The notes under the pieces are model-generated. The model made no database searches. It was not told the DNA's origin and saw only the letters and a list, made by a program, of their open reading frames with translations. The position numbers and the translations under genes were made by a program. Shown in pieces: positions 56,875-64,000 of a stretch of 64,000 nt of DNA. This stretch comes from Chamaecyparis obtusa (Eukaryota > Streptophyta > Pinopsida > Cupressales > Cupressaceae), in contig BSBK01006384.1 of the NCBI GenBank assembly GCA_027943335.1, positions 62,001 to 126,000 on the forward strand. The letters run 5' to 3'. Position 1 is the stretch's first letter. Each line of letters starts with the position of its first letter.

Positions 56875-56879
56875 AACAT
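56875..56879. repeat. Target duplication of solo LTR (left)
   Basis: AACAT here and at 57999-58003; the LINE frame is continuous when one copy is removed. Confidence 0.8.
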
Positions 56880-57998
56880 TTTTAGGAATGGGAACACTGA
56901 GAGGGGGGGGGTGAATCAATGTTCACTAAACTTTACTTTTCACTTTAATCTTTATACTGATCTTTAAATGCTTAAGTATTGAATTAAACATTCACATAAA
57001 CATAAAACATGAAATCAACACTTGACACCAATATGATTATGGGGAAACCCAAATAGGTAAAAACCCCATTGGGAATTGACACCCACTAATATTTTGCACT
57101 AGTGTTTTGTGATCCTTGTTAGAAGATCCTTTACCCTGTTAGGAGTAGCTTTACAATGTTTTAAGTATGGTAGACCTTGTTAAGGGTCAGACCCTGTTAG
57201 GAGTCTTTTACAATGATCCTTGTTAGGGGAGTGGACTCACTATCCTAGAGCTCACTGCTCAAATGGTGAAGGCTACAACCTTCTGATATCAGATACACAC
57301 TATATCTTCCAGGTGAACTATTACTATGACACTGCTTGTTAGATTAGTTCCTTTTGTGCGCTAATGCTTTGACCCCTAGCAAAGCTCTAATACATTTTAT
57401 GTTGTCTTCGCATACCTCTGCTCTTCTTATCACAATTCTATCTTCACTTGCATACTAAATACAATGGGTGCACCTTATATTTATGCGCTTATACAAAATA
57501 CATAATTAGGTCGGCCCTATAACTAATTACAAACAACGCTTCCAAATGAATTGGCTTAAGCGTGCTTACAATTAAACATATAAACATGTTAGAAACCTAA
57601 ATACAATGGGCACATAGCCCTAAAAATATTACATTACAATCACAAACCAAAATACTGACTGTTGGCTCTATGCTCTGTTCTCTACTGGCACACACTAGTT
57701 GTGCAACTTCAACTGACTGTAAATTTCACATCTTTGCATATCTACTTATGCACTCATAGACTAAGCATAAGTATAGTCTAACAAACTTAACTTCCAGGGT
57801 GCATACCATAATTCATCTGTACACACATGCGTTGATGCTCTGAGCTGCAGGAACTCTGTATACTGTCCAGTCTTCAACACTTAGCTGATTTCTAATCTTC
57901 TCATCAGGTGGGCTAACTCCAAACTACTATATGACTTTGTTGCCATAATGAAAACACTATATCTAGTCATATACCTTAGTATAGACAACTTGCCAACA
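56880..57998 (-). mobile_element. Solo Copia LTR inside the LINE
   Basis: 1119 bp. The minus strand starts TGTTGGCAAG and ends near TTCCTAAAA, losing the final CA. It is homologous to the LTR at 61631-62937 (shared ACTGAGAGG...GTGAATCA, GGGGAAACCCAAATAGGTA and GATCCTTGTTAGAAGATCC blocks). Flanked by AACAT. No internal region, so it is a recombination remnant. Confidence 0.85.
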
Positions 57999-58003
57999 AA
58001 CAT
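57999..58003. repeat. Target duplication of solo LTR (right)
   Basis: AACAT, identical to 56875-56879. Confidence 0.8.
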
Positions 58004-58807
58004 ACCATTATTGGTATTGATGTCTATCAGGTTATTATCAGTAAACCATTGGCTGAAATCTTTTTGGGATTGTGATACAAATTGAGATCCATCGAATTTT
58101 TCTTTATTTTCTAGGATTGCATTAAAGTCACCCCCTATGATGTAAATGTCATCTTGATAATTTTTTATTTGATTATGCAAAGCTATCCATAGATCTTTAT
58201 TTTCTTGATTAGGGATAGGACCATAGACATTTATTAGGTTAAATTTTAAGTTACTTTTAAATCTTTTGACTGTTAAAAGTATCCAATTGTTATGCTTTTT
58301 GATTATCTCAACTAAAACTTTCCTAGAATCCTAGATAACTGTCAGACTACCAGAGGCTTCCTTAGAGTATACCATCTCTGATTTCCATATGCCTATTTTA
58401 AGATTAAATTTTTTTCTTTCCTCCTTATTTAATTTAGTTTCTTGGGGTAAAATAATTTCAGATTCAAATAGATTAAGATATCTTTTTGCCAGTCTCTACT
58501 TATTAGGGGCATTAAGGCCCCTAACATTCTAGGTTGTAACTTTCATTGATATTTGAGAAGGACCTTCCCCTTCCTGACTTTAATTATCTCAGCTATTTTA
58601 GGTTGATTATCAACATTTCCATCTATAGATCTTAATTCATTAATAAATTCCTACCACATTTTTTCTTATTTTTGTGGATTACAGGGTTAGGTAGGTCATC
58701 TATTGTAGTGGCTAAACCTAATTGTCTATTGGTGTTAGTTATACCTTCCAAGAAAGTCTTAATATTGTTAATTTCCCTAATGAATTTTTCATTCATAAAA
58801 TCTATTT

Positions 58808-59206
58808 CTATCTGCTCATATGAATCCTGAGTAGCCTGCTTTGTGAGTTCAGTTTCGATCCTATATCTTCCAAGTCTATAAGATTATTACCATACTCTTT
58901 TATAAGTGAATCAAGATTATTAGCATTTTTTAGTTGTTTACTAATGGTTTCTAACTCTACTGGTATTGTATATAGGGATTCTACCTCCTTATTATTGTCT
59001 AATGTATTGTCCTTGACTTCTTTGTACCTATATGATTCATTATTATGCCATTGTGTTACTTCTTCACTAATTTCAATTTGTACCTCCCTGAGATCTTCCA
59101 TCATCCCACCAACTAAGGCCATCTTGTTCTCAATGGCTTGAACTCTTTCTTCTAGGGATTGGAAAAAAAGTGACTTGAATAGGGCTTGGCTCGATACCAA
59201 GGACAC
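58808..59206 (-). pseudogene. LINE ORF1 C-terminal coiled-coil part (frameshifted)
   Basis: FQSLEERVQAIENKMALVGG, then EDLREVQIEISEEVTQW and ELETISKQLKNANNLDSLI: charged heptad-like sequence, probably a trimer-forming coiled coil of ORF1. It is shifted by one base relative to 59211-60722, which ends in a TAG at 59211. Confidence 0.65.
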
Positions 59207-59210
59207 AATT

Positions 59211-60722
59211 CTAGGTTGTGACTATGTCACATAAAGGATTATTAGTTATAGGGGAAGGGAGGCAAGATTCAACATTTCCAAGGATGTGAGTGTTTGTCAC
59301 TTCTTGATCTGAGATACATGGTTTATTAAGGGCCTGAGAATCTATAGTTTCAAGTAAAAAACCGACTCTATTTTTAAGGAAGGAAACATTTACTGATTTT
59401 TTGTGATGATTAGGGCCTAAAAAATTAGCTGAATTATTATCTTCAGAGGTTAAGTTTAGGCTTTGGAGTGGATTATAATCAATTTTAGGGGCCCCAGAGC
59501 TAGAGGAAGGGGATTGCTCTGTTTCCTCTTCATCTTCAATAATGTGGTCTATGATTGTAGGGTTAATGATTACTGATGCATTTTTACAATAGATTTTAAT
59601 AGGGGGAATAGCTTTCTTGTTAAGATTCATATTAACAACAATAACTCTTTCTACATAATTTTGATCCGTTTCTACAATTCCAACGTATGTGCCTATGGAG
59701 TTTCCTAGTTTTCTAAGGGTTTCCTCAGTAGATAATTCCAAGGGAAGATTCTTGAGGAGGATAGCTTTATCTACCATACAATCATTAAGTGTTTCAGGGT
59801 TAAAAAGGGGAATCCAATCTAAAGTAGTAAAATTTGTGTTTCTCAATTTAGGGCATCCTTCCGATAGGATTTCATTTTTAAGGGTTTTGCTACTGAAATC
59901 AAGATAAATGAAATTTTCAGGGAGGATAGAGATCTTTACTTTTTGCTGCCAAATCAATTTAAGCCAATTGGTTATTTCTCTATCTGGCACTCCGAAGCCT
60001 TTCCACCTGTAGATTAGTCCATAGCTAGCACAAGTATTCTGAATACTTTCTACATAACCATCTTTCATTTCTATTTAAATGATTTCCCTATTAGGCCGAT
60101 TTTGTTTTTCCCTTACTGAGTCAAATCTTTTGTGTGGAGGAGAATATACATTACCTTTCATCGATGAAGGGGTTTTTAATATGTCAATGTATTTATCTAA
60201 ATCCTTTCTAGTATTCAATCACCTCGGTCTACCATTAGAGGGATGCTTAACTAATTAAGAGTTAGTTCTATCCTGCTGATATTCAGGGCAACAATGGGGA
60301 GGGGAATAAACATGTTTATTCTTTGGAAACAAATAACTATCTAGATTGCGTTTATGAGGAGGAGAGTACAAAGTGGCCACTGGTGCTTGCAAATGAATGA
60401 AGCTATTTTTGAGAGGTATAGAAAATGAGGGTTTTTGTGGTAGACTAGTTTGTGGATGTTTTCTACCATGGAGTTTAGCCATTCGAGCATTTTGTCTATA
60501 TGTTGGGATCCATTGATGTTCAAGCGCTACATTATGCACCACCTTATGTGATGCCTTGAAGAGATCCCTAGGGGAAGGGATCCTATTTGTATTAAATTCA
60601 TGATGCTACCTCGAGCCTTGAGGATATCTATTTGCATATTTAGTTCTAACAAAGAAACCAATTTGAGAGTCCAGAGATTCGATAGTACAAATGCAAGAGT
60701 TCGCTAGAAAGGGCAGAGCCAT
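59211..60722 (-). pseudogene. LINE ORF1 (RNA-binding protein, DUF4283/RRM-like)
   Basis: ATG at 60722 (MALPFLANSCICT) is the first in a minus-strand frame that runs in phase to 59211. Stops include TAG near 60606 and TAA 60253. From 60068 to 59211 it is open: LIYRWKGFGVPDREITNWLK, NFIYLDFSSKTLKNEIL, AILLKNLPLELSTEETLRKL and YVERVIVVNMNLNKKAIPP match the W...L / F.F...../ V.L.NLP pattern of plant LINE ORF1 (DUF4283). No CCHC knuckle is visible. It would bind LINE RNA. Confidence 0.75.
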
Positions 60723-60770
60723 TTTATGATAATATGTAAAGATTCAAGATGTCTATTTTTACTTAGATAT

Positions 60771-61630
60771 GTAATCTTCTATTTATTTGGACAATTTTTT
60801 ATCAAATAATTTTAAATAAGATACTAATTTAATGGTAAAAGTCATGTTGAGGTTCACCACTTAGGGGAGAGGGACCAATAGTGGTGAGGACTAAATTTGT
60901 CAACATATAGTCATTGCATGAAATATCACAAGACCTTCATTTTTTTTAGAAATGTAAAATTGACACTTAACTACCTACAACTAAGGTTTGAAGGTGTGAC
61001 TCATCATGCAACTCGTTAAAATAAAACACCTAGTGAAATGTGTCCAAAAAATGACTTTTAAAGATTCCACCAAAACTTAACCTAAAAGTCCCTAGTAGTT
61101 GAATTTAAAAATATCATTTTTTATTAGTAGAATATTATTTTTTATATAAAATGTAACATATATGCAACTTAAATGGACCAAATATCTATTAGTAATCATA
61201 AATATTTGTTATATTTAACTTTTATATCCAACACAAAAGGAATAATACTTCAACACAAAAAATTATTTGTTGTTATAAAAATAACATATTATTATATATA
61301 AAATACAATTTATATCCAACAAAAAGGGACCAATAGTTGAACACTAAAACTTTTTGACAATCTCACACATTTGATGGAAAATACAACGTATTTATTGTGT
61401 TCACCTTTTATATTTGTGATAAGACAAATTGTTAATATGAAATACTCTAATGCATATACCCCAATAGTTGTACACATGAGAATATTATTTGTACGCAAAG
61501 ATAACAATACTTTTTTAAGTGAACATCTTATTTTATTAAGTGAGCATATTATTAGTACTTATCACTAAGGCATAGTACTATTGTAATGAATTTTGGATTC
61601 TACTAGTTAACTAGTTATTAAAAAAAATCA
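60771..61630. other. AT-rich non-coding stretch
   Basis: No frame, repeat boundary or RNA gene seen. Confidence 0.5.
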
Positions 61631-62937
61631 TGTTTTAGGAATAGTCCCAAGAGATAACTGAGAGGGGAGGGTGAATCAGTTATCTAAAAGTTTCAATTCT
61701 TTATCCAATTAAGTATACTTAAACATAAGGCATAAACACAATGAAAGAACACTTGAACACAACACCAATATTTTGGTTACGGGGAAACCCAAATAGGTAA
61801 AAACTCCATTGGGAATTGACACCCACTAATATTTTGCACTAGTGTATTATGATCCTTGTTAGAAGATCCTTAACCCTGTTAGGAGTTGCTTTAAAATATA
61901 TTTAGTACAGTAGACCTAGTCAAGGGTCAGACCCTATTAGGAGTCTTTTACAATAGTCCCTGTTAGGGGAGAGGATGCATTTTCCGAGAGCACACTGCTC
62001 TAAGGGGTGAAGGCTACAACCTTCTAAATAACAGATACACACTATATCTAGATCTTGGTGAACTGTACTTAGACCTACTATCTGGATTAGTTCCAATGTA
62101 TAGCACAAACTCTTTACTTGGTCACATTGACCTTCTTTCTGATGGCTCAACACTTCGCACACTCTGCTCTGCTCTTCACAATCAGCTCTCAACCACACTC
62201 AAGCAATCACAAATGACTGCCTATAAATATATTTCCTCTAAATGATATAATCAAGTTGGCCTATTAGAACCACCTTGAAATCATATTAGAGAAGCCATAA
62301 CAAACTCCAATAATAATTCAGTCGGCTCTCCTTAGCACGCAACATATTTTGGGACCTGTCCAATAAGATAATTGTAGACGCACGCTACACACTGTCAGCT
62401 CTACCAAAATAATTGTATCTTTCTCCTCAAGATAAATTACTTCATTCACTCTTAACTAAACATCACTAACTCTTCTCCAAGCTTAAATCCAAGGGCGCAT
62501 ACCAAAAGGATTGGCACAACTCTAGAACCAATATAATCTTCGTCGACATTACTAAACAAACACAAGAAATTGCTACTGGTGAATAGTGACTGCATAACTT
62601 CACTTCTACTGATCATCAGACTCTGCGTCTATGAATGTAACATCACTAATATGTCTTCATCATATATCCAAGTGCGCAAGGCTCCATGATAACTGTACAA
62701 ACAACCATACACACAACACTTCTTGTTTACTCTATCAAGAACACTACTAACACAAGCTGCTATATAAATGTATGTACTAACAGTTAACCTCTACGCCCAT
62801 GATATCATGCTAATAACATGTCCATGCAACATATACTGAAAGCTAACTTCATAATTCTTCCACACATGCTACTTACCATATGTTGTCATCAATGACAAAC
62901 ATATAGTCAGTACTGGCCTGCTGCCAAATCTCCAACA
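61631..62937 (-). repeat. 3' LTR of a minus-strand Copia element
   Basis: 1307 bp. Minus-strand start TGTTGGAGATTTGG at 62937, end TTCCTAAAACA at 61631. It is preceded on the minus strand by a polypurine tract. Homologous to the solo LTR at 56880-57998. Confidence 0.82.
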
Positions 62938-62952
62938 ATCTCCCCCTTTGGC
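62938..62952 (-). other. Polypurine tract of the Copia element
   Basis: The minus strand reads GCCAAAGGGGGAGAT directly before the LTR start, the classic plant Copia (SIRE-type) tract. Confidence 0.85.
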
Positions 62953-63053
62953 ATTGATGGCAACATATGGAATGAAAAAATCTACCAGTCCAAATGAATA
63001 ATTATTTTATAACATTCTCCATTTCCTCTTCAATACTTCCCCAAAGATGAGTC
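62953..63053 (-). mobile_element. Remnant of Copia internal region
   Basis: The minus strand reads ...ccatatgttgccatcaatgc up to the tract, typical of the 3' end of the Copia interior. It is cut at 63054 by another repeat, so the polyprotein is not in the window next to it. Confidence 0.6.
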
Positions 63054-64000
63054 TGTAATACCCCAAAAATGGGCTATAAGTTCATTAATCTTCTATATCA
63101 ACATATCGAATGAAATTGACATCGAAGTCCTAACCAAAGGCACATCTGAACATCATCGAATCGTAATTGATTATCCTAAATTCTGCATCGGGGAATATTC
63201 TTAGTAATATTCCTAATCATCATAATTATCTTTGATTTAATGATTATTTGGCGATAAATCTAATTTATCCTAAAGTTTGATTAATTGAATATTCTAAATA
63301 TTTAATTAATTAGATTTAATTTGGCCACTTAATTATTTAATTGAATTTAATTCTATTATTCCTAAATTGTATTATTTAATTTTGACAATAAATCCAAAAT
63401 CCTATGAATAATTGATTAAATTCTTATTTAATTAATTATAGCAAGTTGTCAATTTTTAATAATATTGTTTTTAAAAGTTTGAAAAATAATTGATTAACCC
63501 ATAAATCAATTGTTTTATGTTTTAAAAATTAGTTAAGTTGAGAATAAATCACTTTATTTATTTATTAATTCATAATTATCCATGTGCACAATCAAAGAGC
63601 AGTTAAACTCCAAATCAGAAAATCAATGCAAGTATTGACTTTTTGAAACTCAACATCATTTTTGAGTTTTAAAGTTGATCTAAACTTCTAATTTGAGTTA
63701 AAAAGTTGTTTTTGCATGATTTGCATATTTTTGTGAATTAAATTATCTTTATTTTCAAATAACTCAAAAATCAAGTTGAGTTTATTTGAGTGTTTATGGC
63801 TTTCTTTCATGCATCCTCAAAGCCCTAGATTTCTATAAATCAAGGCTTTAGCTCTTCACAAATCATCTCTCAAATCCACAGAATCTCATAATTTGCGAAC
63901 TTATGCTAGTGAATTGCTATCTGGAGAATCGGAGCTTCTTTGTGAATCAACCATATTTTGTGAGATCACTTTTGTTTTCATATTATTGTTAGATCATTTT
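63054..64000 (+). repeat. Probable LTR start (element F, runs off the window)
   Basis: TGTAATACCCCAAAAATGG at 63054 resembles the TGTAAYACCCC start of many plant Ty3/gypsy LTRs. A TATA-like TATAAAT lies at about 63834, followed by C/T-rich sequence. The other end is outside the window, so this rests on the start motif only. Confidence 0.45.

Larger units (their letters stand above)
56660..58546 (-). pseudogene. LINE ORF2 endonuclease domain (split by a solo LTR)
   Basis: ORF2 starts at ATG 58546. NVRGLNAPNK, SEIILPQETKL, INVYGPIPNQ and IIGGDFNAILENKEKFDGS lie at 58530-58090, and NLIDINTNNGM runs up to the LTR. Past the LTR the frame resumes with FTWNNRRTGLSHIEKRLDRF and NARSDHFLVRLSI (56880-56720). 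These are the APE-type endonuclease signatures (GDFN, SDH). It would nick the target DNA. Several TAG/TAA stops. Confidence 0.87.
53231..60770 (-). mobile_element. LINE (L1-like, with C-terminal RNase H), broken by a solo LTR
   Basis: ORF1 (60722-58808) and ORF2 (58546-53231) lie on the minus strand in the order RRM-like ORF1, endonuclease, RT, zinc-binding region, RNase H, as in plant L1 elements that carry RNase H. A 1.1-kb solo Copia LTR (56880-57998) sits inside the endonuclease. The outer ends are estimates: 5' end just above 60722, 3' end near 53200. No target duplication was identified. Confidence 0.87.

Overview
ORGANISM AND CONTENT. The window looks like nuclear DNA of a seed plant with a large, transposon-rich genome. 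The evidence is Ty3/gypsy elements of Tat/Athila type, a plant-type LINE whose ORF2 ends in an RNase H domain, Copia LTRs with the polypurine tract typical of plants, and almost no other coding sequence. The very long LTRs and strong decay suggest a gymnosperm, but that is only an inference. I see no intact host gene, rRNA, tRNA or CRISPR array. LAYOUT. (1) 1-3031: minus-strand Ty3/gypsy element E with two LTRs, a tRNA-iMet-type PBS and only gag plus protease inside. (2) 3032-5943: non-coding AT-rich DNA with (AT)n and (AG)n tracts. (3) 5944-7373: decayed minus-strand reading frames of unknown identity. (4) 7379-34964: giant Ty3/gypsy element A. Its 5' LTR is 7379-14164, gag-pol is about 14.3-20.7 kb, and its 3' LTR is 21736-34964. 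The 3' LTR is split by a complete 6764-bp LTR element D (25772-32535, target duplication GTAAC). (5) 34965-35622: another piece of the decayed minus-strand locus. (6) 35623-52802: giant Ty3/gypsy element B. Its 5' LTR is 35623-41796 and carries a 1.4-kb inverted-repeat DNA element. Gag-pol is 42.3-47.9 kb and the 3' LTR is 48037-52802. (7) 52808-53230: the last piece of the decayed locus. (8) 53231-60722: minus-strand LINE broken by a 1.1-kb solo Copia LTR. (9) 61631-63053: end of a minus-strand Copia element. (10) 63054-64000: start of another probable LTR. MAIN OBSERVATION. In A and B the LTR itself carries a very long reading frame (LORF): about 1,356 codons in A and about 978 in B. I call it LTR-internal because the LTR-LTR identity continues through the ORF, stops at TG...CA-type ends and is followed directly by a primer-binding site. 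The two whole elements are flanked by 5-bp target duplications (4 of 5 bases match in each). The A and B proteins share a recognisable block (AFYIQFWAFTYI in A, SFYIQFSLFTYI in B) and are therefore homologous. In each LTR one TATA box lies before the ORF and a second TATA-like box lies after it, so the LORF may be a separate gene inside U3. Both elements also place an extra RNase H between protease and reverse transcriptase. HISTORY. A and B each inserted into the same unidentified minus-strand locus, and D then inserted into the A 3' LTR. Nearly all frames are broken. The breaks are mostly TAG, and comparing the two LTRs of one element often shows CAG, CAA or TGG in the other copy. That points to C-to-T decay of methylated DNA.
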